The notes beneath the pieces are model-generated. The model was given only the letters and a program-made list of their open reading frames with translations, did not search any database and was not told where the DNA came from. Shown here piece after piece: positions 35,357 to 43,772 of a stretch of DNA of 64,000 nucleotides (position 1 is its first letter; each line of letters begins with the position of its first letter). The translations under genes were made by a program, and so were the position numbers. This DNA comes from Bacillota bacterium (lineage in GTDB: Bacteria > Bacillota > Clostridia > Lachnospirales > Lachnospiraceae), in assembly GCA_023409535.1 (NCBI GenBank), contig JAEYGZ010000048.1, forward strand, positions 332,299 through 396,298. Reading direction: 5' to 3'.

Positions 35357-36709
35357 TTATTGCGGCAGTTTAATCCCCTGATTTCTTAATATCTCCTGCA
35401 GTTCCCTGAGGTTAATATCCTTCGGCTGAACCTGGTTTCTGCAGGCAATTGCTGCGGCTGTGCCTGCCGCCTGGCCGGTGATCATGCAGGCAGAGATACC
35501 GCGGATACTGCTTTCCGCCACATGATCCGCAGAGATGCATCTTCCGGCAACCACCATATTCTCAATCCCAACAGGCAGTAAGCTGCGGTATGGAATCTGA
35601 TAAGTTCTGTCATCCGCAATGGGTTCATAAATGTGCCCCTCATAACCGGCACCGGTAAAGCTCCCGTTCCCATCCATATTGGCATCCGGGGACAACATAT
35701 CATAAAACCTCGGATAGACCGCAATCACATCCTCAAATTCCTTCTGCGCCTCCATATCCTCCACCGTCAGCCGGTATAAGCCTTTGATTCTTCTGCTGTC
35801 ACGAAAACCGATCTCAGGTGCGATGGAAGCAAGCTCGATATTCTCAAACCCATCAAAGTTCTTCTTCATATAGTCATAGAATTCTTTGATATATTCCCTG
35901 CATTCCATCTCTCCCCTGCTCAGATCCTCGATATCTGTAGGATCAATCTTATAGGCACAGGGATAATTGATATAAGAAATCTGACCGCCCGAGGTCAGTC
36001 TTCCAAAGGGCAGGTCCTGACGTTTGCAGCGAAGACCTGTCCTGCCGGCGCGATAATCCTCCTTAAACTGCCGTCCGATAACCTTCAGCTTATCTTCTCC
36101 GTCCGTTAATCTTGCGGCATCCACTCCTGCGATCCTGAAATTCACCGTTCCGGGCTGACATAAGCCGTCCTTATCCCTGCCTTGCTCAAAGGGCACACCG
36201 GCGCTGAAGGCCACGTCACCGTCACCGGTAGCATCAATAACAACACCCGCACTGACGGCAATAGGACCTTGCTTACTTTGTATAATTACAGCCTGAATTC
36301 TGTTGTTTTCTACCACCACATCATTCACAAAGGAATGAAAGATCACTTCAACACCTTCAGCTCTCATAAATTCATCCAGGAAGATCTTTAAATACTCGCT
36401 GCTGAAGCGATGAGGAGAATTGCTTCGTATATCATGGGAGCTTTGGTACTGTTCTCTGTATTTTTCCTCGATCTCGGCATAAATACCGCTGGCATGAAAG
36501 CCTGTTCCGTGGAAGAAATGATTACAGGTCTCCACATAGCTCCCCGTAATATTCCCCCCAAGAAAGCCTCTTTTCTCCAGAAGTATTACCCTGCTGTTCT
36601 GTCTTGCCGCTGATACTGCCGCACCAATTCCGGCCGGTCCTCCGCCCACAACAAGCACATCCGCTTTCTTCCTGATCTCCACGCTCTTTGCGCTAATTGC
36701 AATCTTCAT
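35357..36709 (-). CDS. FAD-dependent oxidoreductase
   Basis: A 450-residue flavoprotein of the FAD_oxidored group. VVGGGPAGIGAAVSAAR near residues 20-37 binds the ADP part of FAD, GVVIDATGDGDVAF is the second dinucleotide motif, and VAGRCISADHVAESSIRGISACMITGQAAG closes the FAD site. The family name is recalled from memory and the substrate is unknown; context suggests oxidation of the imported glycoside, its sugar acid or the released aglycone. GGAGATTGAGTT precedes the ATG. Confidence 0.88.
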   Translation of the reverse strand: MKIAISAKSVEIRKKADVLVVGGGPAGIGAAVSAARQNSRVILLEKRGFLGGNITGSYVETCNHFFHGTGFHASGIYAEIEEKYREQYQSSHDIRSNSPHRFSSEYLKIFLDEFMRAEGVEVIFHSFVNDVVVENNRIQAVIIQSKQGPIAVSAGVVIDATGDGDVAFSAGVPFEQGRDKDGLCQPGTVNFRIAGVDAARLTDGEDKLKVIGRQFKEDYRAGRTGLRCKRQDLPFGRLTSGGQISYINYPCAYKIDPTDIEDLSRGEMECREYIKEFYDYMKKNFDGFENIELASIAPEIGFRDSRRIKGLYRLTVEDMEAQKEFEDVIAVYPRFYDMLSPDANMDGNGSFTGAGYEGHIYEPIADDRTYQIPYRSLLPVGIENMVVAGRCISADHVAESSIRGISACMITGQAAGTAAAIACRNQVQPKDINLRELQEILRNQGIKLPQ

Positions 36710-36898
36710 AACTCAATCTCCATTCAACATGATTTGATTATCATGATAATAATTACACACCGGCATAAAGGATATACCGATCGTATGATTAAGATATCCG
36801 GCACAAGCAAATAGGGAGGAGTGCTTGTACCGAATATCTTACCTGCTATTGATTGCCTTATTCGTTCCTGATTGTCTTATCCTGTCATGATTACCTGA

Positions 36899-38329
36899 TT
36901 ACTTTTCAACATTCATATTATCAATCACTTCCTGGCTCAGCTCAAAGGACTTTACATATTCCGGATCAAGCTCGGCAAGTGCCTTATTATACCGCTCATC
37001 CAGATCTGCTAACGCACCCTTTACATCGTCGCCGTATACACCCGTCAAAATCTTGATAATAGTCTCTCTGTAAGCATCTCCTTCGGGAGTAACCGCTGAA
37101 TCAGGCGTAGGTAACATCAGCGTCTTCTGAGGAAGATCCGCAAATTCTTTAAAGCCTTTCTGCGCCGGTTCCGCTTTTGCCATATCAATTGCCTGCTGAC
37201 GGTATGGAATATATAAAGACTGCTCATACATCTGAGCCATATTTGCATCGTCATAGAAGAATTTCAGTACTTCAAGCGTCTTCTCCGGATGCTCCATTGC
37301 CGCTGCACCAACACCCAGCAGGGAGGTTGCATCTGCAAATTCCTTATACGGAGAACCATCCTCCGTAAATGCCGGTAACGGAATAACCTTCCAATTACAT
37401 TTTGCAGGGAACTGATCATTATATACGCCGGTATCAAAGCTTGCACCAACGATCATACCTACCCTGCCTTCCGCAAACTGCGCTCTTGCCGCATCTGCAT
37501 CCAACCCCTCGGAGCCGGGGAATACGCTGCCGTCCTTCACCATTCCGTAGATTGCTTCAATTGCCGGTGCAAAATCCGAATACTGGAACTTCATGGTTCT
37601 CTGATTAAAGCCCATATGTCCCACATTCACACCATTGGGTCGTGTCATATAAGTACTGATGGTCCAGTTGGATTGTAAGCCAAGGATCCATCCGTATTCC
37701 ACGCCGTTTCCTGCTTCGGTGATAATTTTGGCATCTTCCCGTACTTCATCCCAGGTGGTGGGATATTCGGTAATACCGGCTTTCTTAAACAGGTCATCAT
37801 TCACGATAAACTTATAGGTTGTCAGGTTATAGGGTAAGGTATAAGCCTTGCCGTTAAATAAGTTCGTATTATTCACCAGCTGGTCCTGATAGGGGGCTAC
37901 TACCTGGTCTCCGCCCGGCAGGTCTGTGATCGGAATAAGATACCCGGCATCCACAAAATCCAGCAGGAACGCTCCGGTAGGCCGGAATAATTCAGGTGCT
38001 TCTCCCGCCTGTGCGGCTACTTTAATCGCGTCCTGATAATTGGTACCGTATACGGTATACTCAATTTCAATCCCTTTTTCCTTGCCGACGGTATTGTTAA
38101 ACTGTTCAATCTGCTGTAACCTTAATTCCTTCTCATGAGCATTGTCGGACCAGACACGGATCTTCTCCATCTTAACCTCTGCTTTTTGGCTTCCGGTATC
38201 CGTCTGCTTCGTTGTGTCGGTTCCGGCATTACCCGGCTTTGCTTCCTCCTTGCTGCAGGCTGTCAGCGAACCCATAATCACCAACATCGCTAACATAACA
38301 GCAAATAATTTTTTTGCTACAGATTTCAT
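36899..38329 (-). CDS. sugar ABC substrate-binding lipoprotein
   Basis: A 476-residue type I sugar-binding lipoprotein with lipobox LTAC (cysteine about residue 25), an acidic/Thr linker, and blocks such as MEKIRVWSDNAHEKELRLQQIEQFN, EAPELFRPTGAFLLDFVDAGYLIPI and YTLPYNLTTYKFIVNDDLFKKAGI. It is the first gene of the uptake operon. AAGGAGGAAGGGTAA precedes the start, a TATAAT (minus strand, 38396-38391) lies about 65 bases upstream, and the shared palindrome lies near 38482. Confidence 0.93.
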   Translation of the reverse strand: MKSVAKKLFAVMLAMLVIMGSLTACSKEEAKPGNAGTDTTKQTDTGSQKAEVKMEKIRVWSDNAHEKELRLQQIEQFNNTVGKEKGIEIEYTVYGTNYQDAIKVAAQAGEAPELFRPTGAFLLDFVDAGYLIPITDLPGGDQVVAPYQDQLVNNTNLFNGKAYTLPYNLTTYKFIVNDDLFKKAGITEYPTTWDEVREDAKIITEAGNGVEYGWILGLQSNWTISTYMTRPNGVNVGHMGFNQRTMKFQYSDFAPAIEAIYGMVKDGSVFPGSEGLDADAARAQFAEGRVGMIVGASFDTGVYNDQFPAKCNWKVIPLPAFTEDGSPYKEFADATSLLGVGAAAMEHPEKTLEVLKFFYDDANMAQMYEQSLYIPYRQQAIDMAKAEPAQKGFKEFADLPQKTLMLPTPDSAVTPEGDAYRETIIKILTGVYGDDVKGALADLDERYNKALAELDPEYVKSFELSQEVIDNMNVEK

Positions 38330-38472
38330 TTACCCTTCCTCCTTATACTCTGGTTCAAGTCTGGAAATCACTTTCCCTTCTTGTAATCTCATTATATCTG
38401 AATATCGGTATTTCGTAAGATAGAATAATCATCCACCCTGAGGCTGAAATTTATGTAATACAAGGGCATATG

Positions 38473-38491
38473 GTTGTATATTTCATACAAC
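38473..38491. promoter_or_regulatory. 19-bp palindrome upstream of the ABC operon, site 2
   Basis: GTTGTATATTTCATACAAC matches the site at 30009-30027 in 17 of 19 bases, with identical 7-base arms and 5-base gap. It lies 144 bases upstream of the binding-protein start and between that gene and the glucuronidase terminator. Confidence 0.65.
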
Positions 38492-38498
38492 TAAAACA

Positions 38499-38540
38499 GG
38501 AGCTGCTGCAAAACATTTGCAATTGTTTTGCAGCAGCTCC
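38499..38540 (-). terminator. 16-bp perfect hairpin after the glucuronidase gene
   Basis: Arms 38499-38514 and 38525-38540 are perfectly complementary around 10 bases. On the minus strand TGTTTTAG follows. It should separate the glucuronidase transcript from the importer operon. Confidence 0.8.
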
Positions 38541-38566
38541 CAGGCATTTCCGGTCCGAATATGGCA

Positions 38567-40228
38567 TTATCTCAATTCCTCATAATATTTCTTCACAACA
38601 TCATAGGCCAGCTTCGGTCTGCGGTATTCATCCACAACACCCTTGTTATTATGACATCTGGGTCTTGAGGCAAACCATTCCTCTTCCGTGACCCTGCAAT
38701 CTGCGAATTGCCAGATAAATACCCCTGAGATATTCTTATCCTTCATATATACCTTCAGATTCTCCTCAATAATATCTGCCTGACGCTCCTCACTCCATTT
38801 GCATCTGGAACGGTCCCGGTATCCATACATCGCCCCTGCACCGAACTCGCTTACGATGATGGGCTTGTTCTCACCGCCTGACTGCCTGATCCAGCTAAGA
38901 ATTTCATTCTTTTTTTCTTCTGCCGGATCCTCAGTATACCAGCCGGAATAGACATTGATGGATACAATATCGGGAAGATCCAGCGTAATATCCTTAAAAT
39001 GATGACAGGTTGCAGAGGTTGCGGGACGCGTATCGTCCAAAGTTCTGATCTGTTCATACTGTGTTTTATATTTCCGCCTGCCTGTCTCGCAGTAGCTTGC
39101 ACATTCGTTGAGGATACCCCAGAGGATAATGCTTGGATGATTATAGTGATTCTCTATCATTTCCCTGATGCAATCCTCACACTGCTGATCAAAATTGGGA
39201 TTTTGCATTCGTTCCGCACTGAGCCCTCTTGCATGATTCTCCTCCCAAACCAGAATGCCCCGTTCATCGCACAGATCCAGAAACCGCTCGTCATTGGGAT
39301 AATGGCTGGTTCTAAGTGCATTCACTCCCATGTCCAGCATAAGCTCCATATCCTGAACCATAAGCTGCAGCGGGATTGCACAGCCTGCCGCCGCATAATC
39401 TTCATGTCTGTTAAAGCCCTTTAGGAATACCTCTTCCCCGTTTACCTGCAGCTTTGTTCCATTGACGGCTACCGTACGAAAGCCTACCCGTTCGATCAGG
39501 TCATCCGCCGGCTGCCCCTGCGTATATAAAATGGTATGAATAAGATATAGCTTGGGATTATGATTGGACCAGGGTATCACATCCTCAAATTGCTGCTTTA
39601 AGGTGACGGTAATTTTACTTTCACCCTCAAGCTCAATTGCATCTGAATTCATGGTATACTGCTCAAGGGTACTTTTCACATTGACGCTGACTTTCTTTCC
39701 GGTGGTATTATGAATGCATACCGTAAGCCTTCCGCTCCAGATACCATGTTCAAACAACGGTGTAAAATGCACCCTCTCAATGTAGACACCCGATATCTGT
39801 TCCATGGCAACCGGCCGTGTGATGCCGCCGTAGGTATAATAATCATTTGGTATGTGCAATGCGGATTGTTCGCCAAAGCTGTTATCCACTGCAACCCTGA
39901 TCTCATGCTCACCTCTTTCCACCTCTTTCACCACCGCAGAAAAGGGGGTGAAAGCATTATAGTGGCAGGTTACCGGCACCTGATCAAAATAAACCTGCGC
40001 AGTATGGCTGACACCTTTAAATTCAAGACGGATGGTACCCGGCTCTGCAACATATACCTTCTTAACATAAGTACCCTTGCCGCGATAGGTGTACAAATCC
40101 GGATGCTGTTCCCAGCAGCCCGGAACAGGCAATCTGTATAAAATAGCTTTGCCTTCCGGATAAAAGTCCCACATTCCCTCCAGTTCTACCGATTTTCTAA
40201 TTCTGTGCTGTTCAAATAATCGTAACAT
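38567..40228 (-). CDS. uidA: GH2 beta-glucuronidase
   Basis: A 553-residue glycoside hydrolase family 2 enzyme with sugar-binding, immunoglobulin-like and TIM-barrel domains in order. The acid/base is E375 in GILNECASY and the nucleophile E461 in VSEFGAGAMYG. Near the C-terminus HNNKGVVDEYRRPK contains N527-x-K529, which lines up with the NxK pair that contacts the glucuronate carboxylate in E. coli GusA, so beta-glucuronidase rather than beta-galactosidase is favoured. No signal peptide is present, so glucuronides must first be imported, which fits the neighbouring ABC system. GTAGGGAGGAGCAATTC precedes the ATG. It lacks the long loop insertions of some gut enzymes as far as I can judge. Confidence 0.88.
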   Translation of the reverse strand: MLRLFEQHRIRKSVELEGMWDFYPEGKAILYRLPVPGCWEQHPDLYTYRGKGTYVKKVYVAEPGTIRLEFKGVSHTAQVYFDQVPVTCHYNAFTPFSAVVKEVERGEHEIRVAVDNSFGEQSALHIPNDYYTYGGITRPVAMEQISGVYIERVHFTPLFEHGIWSGRLTVCIHNTTGKKVSVNVKSTLEQYTMNSDAIELEGESKITVTLKQQFEDVIPWSNHNPKLYLIHTILYTQGQPADDLIERVGFRTVAVNGTKLQVNGEEVFLKGFNRHEDYAAAGCAIPLQLMVQDMELMLDMGVNALRTSHYPNDERFLDLCDERGILVWEENHARGLSAERMQNPNFDQQCEDCIREMIENHYNHPSIILWGILNECASYCETGRRKYKTQYEQIRTLDDTRPATSATCHHFKDITLDLPDIVSINVYSGWYTEDPAEEKKNEILSWIRQSGGENKPIIVSEFGAGAMYGYRDRSRCKWSEERQADIIEENLKVYMKDKNISGVFIWQFADCRVTEEEWFASRPRCHNNKGVVDEYRRPKLAYDVVKKYYEELR

Positions 40229-40266
40229 GAATTGCTCCTCCCTACAGTAAATTATTCCTATAAGTA

Positions 40267-40295
40267 TTGTGCTTCCCGTATGCTTATACTATAAT
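40267..40295 (+). promoter_or_regulatory. plus-strand promoter before the small ORF
   Basis: TTGTGC at 40267-40272 and TATAAT at 40290-40295 with a 17-base spacer. A second weaker pair (TTTACA 40378, TACAAT 40402) lies closer to the small ORF. The region 40229-40503 otherwise shows nothing recognisable. Confidence 0.45.
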
Positions 40296-40503
40296 CCTAA
40301 TCATAGAGGATTGCAGCAAAGCTTCTTGTCTCAATCATACCATTTTTATACTGAAATTGTATAGGAACATAATCATGTTTACATGGGTAATATTTAGAAT
40401 TTACAATTCTATGATAGATTGGGACAGCATATTAATGTTATCATTAAAGCAGAAATTCACCAAGCTTCATTTTCCTTTCTACTCTCATTAAGGAGGTACG
40501 CCT

Positions 40504-40641
40504 ATGTCAATGCTCCATAGCATCGCATGGAAACAGCTGCTGCTCATCATTTCCTGTCTGTATAGTATTGTTATGTGTTTGTCTCATGTGAGAAATTCCA
40601 AGAAATATATCACACTTAACAGAAATAACACCCGAACCTGA
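40504..40641 (+). CDS. 45-residue single-helix membrane peptide
   Basis: The frame starts 7 bases after a strong AAGGAGG and encodes MSMLHSIAWKQLLLIISCLY and so on, with one hydrophobic helix (about 9-28) and a basic polar tail (RNSKKYITLNRNNTRT). A terminator follows its stop directly, so the gene forms its own transcription unit between the glucuronidase and PhoH genes. I recognise no family. The good ribosome site and dedicated terminator are the main reasons to believe it is real. Confidence 0.6.
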   Translation: MSMLHSIAWKQLLLIISCLYSIVMCLSHVRNSKKYITLNRNNTRT

Positions 40642-40642
40642 G

Positions 40643-40680
40643 AATGCTTATTGTGCTCATACGTACAATAAGCATTTTTA
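40643..40680 (+). terminator. terminator of the small membrane peptide gene
   Basis: 12-bp arms 40643-40654 and 40665-40676 around 10 bases, followed by TTTATAT. Confidence 0.85.
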
Positions 40681-40705
40681 TATAATCATTTTAAGGAGGT
40701 ATTTG

Positions 40706-42103
40706 ATGATAAAAACTTATGTATTAGATACCAACGTACTAATTCAATCCCCCCTTGCCCTGCTCTCCTTTGAAGACAACAAGGTGGTACTTCCCATTGC
40801 GGTACTGGAAGAACTGGATAAGCTAAAAAATGAAGAAGGAGAAAGAGGGGCCAACGCCAGGCAAACCATACGGTTCTTGGAGCAATTAAGACAAACCGGT
40901 AATCTCTTTGACGGTGTCGACTTGGAAACCGGCGGAACACTGAAAATTGAATCAAATTTTGTCCAGGTAGAACTCCCCTACGGCTTCAGCCAGGACGTTA
41001 ATGATAATCGAATTTTAAAAATCTGCAAAGGCTTAACGGAAAAAGGGGAAGCCGTTGTGCTTGTTACCAAGGATATTATGGTGCGTTTAAAATCCCAGCG
41101 GATCGGAATAACCGCCGAGGATTTCACCACCGAACAATCCCCGCTTCTGACAGAACAGTATACCGGCAGAATTGATGTTTTCGCTTCGGATAATGCAATG
41201 AATGAGTTCAAGAAAAAAGGACTCCTTCCCGATCAGGTATACCAGTATCTTGCAAATGACAGTAAATCCTGTGAGGATGCATCAGAGCATAAACTGGCAA
41301 TCCGTCCGGTCCATAATCAATTCTTTATCATTCACTCCGAAACCAATGCAAAGAAAACTTTGCTTGGCCGCTTTGACGGAAAGCATATTGTTCCCCTTAG
41401 AAGTTTAAAGGAGGAACCCTTTGGAGTACAGCCAAAGAATGTCGGCCAGAAATTCTTACAGGAGGCTCTCATGATGGATGCGGACAGTGCTCCTCTGGTA
41501 ATCGTGAAAGGGCCCGCCGGAACCGCCAAAACCTTCTATTCCCTTGCGGTCGGTCTGGATAAAATATTTGATGCGGAGAAGAAATGCTACAGAAAGATAT
41601 TGATCACCAGACCCAATGTTCAGTTTGATGATGACATCGGCTTTTTACCCGGTTCGGAACAGGAAAAGATTGCACCCTATCTAAGGCCGGTTATCGATAA
41701 TCTTGAAATTCTGGTAGACAGGAGTGAAAGCGAACGCTATAAGAATGAGAAGGAGCTCCGGGGAAAGATCGATGAGCTCTTTGGACGGGGGGTTATTACG
41801 GCTGAGGCAATGAATTTTATCCGGGGCCGCTCCATCACCTATACCTACCTGATTATTGATGAGGCACAGAATCTCACGCCCAAGCAGGTGAAAGGAATTG
41901 TCACAAGAGTCGGGAAAGGCACCAAGGTAATTCTGCTTGGTGATCCGGGACAGATTGACCATCCTCTCCTGGATGAACGAACCAACGGCTTAAGCTATGC
42001 CTCAGAGAAAATGAAAGGCAGTCCCCTGTGCCATCAGATCACCATGCTGACTGAGGAATGCGAGCGTTCCGCACTGGCCCTCGACGCAGCTCAGAGGATG
42101 TAA
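40706..42103 (+). CDS. PIN-PhoH family ATPase
   Basis: A 465-residue two-domain protein. Residues 1-150 are a PIN nuclease-like domain: YVLDTNVLIQSP, LPIAVLEELDKLK and acidic residues near VLVTKDIMVRLK. Residues about 240-465 are a PhoH ATPase: VKGPAGTAKTFYS is Walker A, and YLIIDEAQNLTPKQVKGIVTRVGKGTKVILLGDPGQID holds Walker B. Such proteins are RNA-targeting, coupling a helicase-like motor to an RNase. AAGGAGGTATTTG precedes the ATG at 40706; one codon earlier is a TTG. A terminator follows at 42108. Confidence 0.93.
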   Translation: MIKTYVLDTNVLIQSPLALLSFEDNKVVLPIAVLEELDKLKNEEGERGANARQTIRFLEQLRQTGNLFDGVDLETGGTLKIESNFVQVELPYGFSQDVNDNRILKICKGLTEKGEAVVLVTKDIMVRLKSQRIGITAEDFTTEQSPLLTEQYTGRIDVFASDNAMNEFKKKGLLPDQVYQYLANDSKSCEDASEHKLAIRPVHNQFFIIHSETNAKKTLLGRFDGKHIVPLRSLKEEPFGVQPKNVGQKFLQEALMMDADSAPLVIVKGPAGTAKTFYSLAVGLDKIFDAEKKCYRKILITRPNVQFDDDIGFLPGSEQEKIAPYLRPVIDNLEILVDRSESERYKNEKELRGKIDELFGRGVITAEAMNFIRGRSITYTYLIIDEAQNLTPKQVKGIVTRVGKGTKVILLGDPGQIDHPLLDERTNGLSYASEKMKGSPLCHQITMLTEECERSALALDAAQRM

Positions 42104-42107
42104 TAAC

Positions 42108-42140
42108 AAGCGGCAGGTTCCGTGTGGAGCCTGCCGCTTT
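42108..42140. terminator. terminator between PhoH and DegV genes
   Basis: AAGCGGCAGG at 42108-42117 pairs with 42130-42139, with further pairing inside, followed by TTTTCC. It serves the PhoH gene and may also stop the convergent DegV transcript. Confidence 0.8.
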
Positions 42141-42157
42141 TCCATTATGATATCTAT

Positions 42158-43006
42158 TTAATTTTCCGCAAAACAAATACCGACGGTTCCGGGTCCTGAA
42201 TAAACTCCTACAATGGCACTGATCTGCCCGATCAAATATACATTCACTATATTGGATTTCGCGCGTAAAATATCAAATATGTTCTGCGCGATTTCTCCCA
42301 CATTGCCATGCACAATATAGGCATCTAATTTTTTTGAGCTGAGGAACTCATCACCCATTTCAACCAATCTTTTCAGAGATTTATTCCTTCCCCTGACCTT
42401 TTCATAGGTAAAGCACTGTCCGTATTCTTCATCAAAGCCAACGATAGGCTTAATATCCAATATGTCCCCAATGGTACCGGAGATTTTTCCGATCCGTCCG
42501 CCTTTTATGGCGTATTCCAGAGTACCGAAGACGAAGTAAAAATGGAGCTTTGCTTTGATTTTAGGAATACTGTTTACAATTTCCCCAAAGCTCACCCCCG
42601 CTTCGATTAATTCGCCGCATTTTTTTACAATAATTCCTTCTACCAATGAAGTAGACTTCGTATCATAAATAAAGGTTTCCATTCCCGCATACTGATCACT
42701 TATGAGCTTGATGGCATTATAGGCACCTGAAAGCCCGGTGGAAATCGTAATACAAATAATATGGGTATAGCCTTGTGCTTCCAGCTCCTTATATAACTCT
42801 TCAATATCTTCCACCGACGGAAAGGAAGACTTCGGTATCTCGTTCTTTAAATTAGTGTAGATATCTTCGGCTGTGATATCTATCTTATCCGTATATTCTT
42901 TATTCTTATAAATAATCTTGAAATACAGCATTCTTATGTTGAATTTGCGAATGGTTTCGCTGTCGATATCACATGCGGAATCTACAATCAGTGCAATCTT
43001 TTCCAT
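42158..43006 (-). CDS. DegV family fatty-acid-binding protein
   Basis: A 282-residue protein with IALIVDSACDID at the N-terminus, the conserved PKSSFPSVEDIEELYKEL and TISTGLSGAYNAIKL blocks (fatty-acid head-group site), YAIKGGRIGKISG and the C-terminal VGVYSGPGTVGICF. DegV/FakB proteins present fatty acids to the FakA kinase for phosphorylation; no fakA is nearby. GGGAGAGGCCAT precedes the ATG. Confidence 0.93.
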   Translation of the reverse strand: MEKIALIVDSACDIDSETIRKFNIRMLYFKIIYKNKEYTDKIDITAEDIYTNLKNEIPKSSFPSVEDIEELYKELEAQGYTHIICITISTGLSGAYNAIKLISDQYAGMETFIYDTKSTSLVEGIIVKKCGELIEAGVSFGEIVNSIPKIKAKLHFYFVFGTLEYAIKGGRIGKISGTIGDILDIKPIVGFDEEYGQCFTYEKVRGRNKSLKRLVEMGDEFLSSKKLDAYIVHGNVGEIAQNIFDILRAKSNIVNVYLIGQISAIVGVYSGPGTVGICFAEN

Positions 43007-43204
43007 ATGGCCTCTCCCTGCTTATATCAGGACGTAAATTTTTCCTGATCCTGTTGCTTCATTCGGACTTGCAAGCAAGCCTGCTATGCCAATTTAATGG
43101 CATTATCCTCATTACGCTTCCATCATATCATAATATATAGTATTCAAAACCATATTATCACGTTCACAACAACAAATCAACAATTTGGTAAATAAATCTT
43201 TATC

Positions 43205-43591
43205 TCAATTCATTGCCAACAATTCTGATTCCGCCTTACTCAGTTCGTCATAACGCTTGAGCTTCCGATTAACGATGCTTAAGAGCTTTTTATATTCATT
43301 AATATGCTCCTCCAGGATTTCCTTTTGACACTGTATGATCTTTCGGCGTTCCGGAATGGTATTGTCTCCCAGCAGACACAAATCAATATATTTTTTGATA
43401 TACTCTATGGACATACCGGTGGAACGCATACAGCAGACAATCTGAATCCACTCCAGATCCGTATCATTATACAGTCTGTGCCCATTTCCTTCCCGGTATA
43501 CGGAGGGCAGAAGCCCCTCCTTCTCATAATACCGTAAGGTATAGGGTGTAATATGAAATCTCTCCGCTGCTTCTTTAATTGTATAACCCAT
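43205..43591 (-). CDS. MerR-family transcriptional regulator
   Basis: A 128-residue regulator. YTIKEAAERFHITPYTLRYYEKEGLLPSVYR is the MerR winged helix-turn-helix, followed by VCCMRSTGMSIEYIKKYIDL and a coiled coil (about 80-115). It lacks a metal-binding cysteine pattern, so it belongs to the group sensing organic or redox signals. The start at 43591 follows AGGAGGAGATAATC; the longer frame to 43651 lacks a ribosome site. It diverges from the aldo/keto reductase it probably controls, and its own promoter spans a palindrome. Confidence 0.9.
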   Translation of the reverse strand: MGYTIKEAAERFHITPYTLRYYEKEGLLPSVYREGNGHRLYNDTDLEWIQIVCCMRSTGMSIEYIKKYIDLCLLGDNTIPERRKIIQCQKEILEEHINEYKKLLSIVNRKLKRYDELSKAESELLAMN

Positions 43592-43621
43592 GATTATCTC
43601 CTCCTGATTTTTCATAATTAT

Positions 43622-43651
43622 ATTATAATACTTCGAGTGTACTCTAAGCAA
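43622..43651 (-). promoter_or_regulatory. merR-type gene promoter with operator
   Basis: On the minus strand TTGCTT (43651-43646) and TATAAT (43627-43622) are 18 bases apart. The spacer contains most of an imperfect palindrome (43631-43648, arms CTTCGAGTG and TACTCTAAG). Autoregulation is inferred. Confidence 0.6.
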
Positions 43652-43703
43652 TACCGGCTGTGATATAAGATTTACAATATTTTTTATAACCAGTAATTTT
43701 TAC

Positions 43704-43734
43704 TTGACTTAGAGCGGACTTTATCATATATACT
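43704..43734 (+). promoter_or_regulatory. aldo/keto reductase promoter with 19-bp spacer
   Basis: TTGACT at 43704-43709 and TATACT at 43729-43734 are 19 bases apart, the over-long spacing that MerR activators correct by twisting DNA. The spacer begins with CTTAGAG, matching an arm of the operator in the divergent MerR promoter. Confidence 0.7.
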
Positions 43735-43772
43735 ACAAATATCACAAAAGTATAAAGAATGGAGTGAGTGAA

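Noticed and set aside
36737..36750. ATTATCATGATAAT palindrome between the sugar-binding protein and FAD oxidoreductase genes, Fur-like at first sight
   Set aside because: It matches the Fur 7-1-7 core poorly and the operon is not an iron system.
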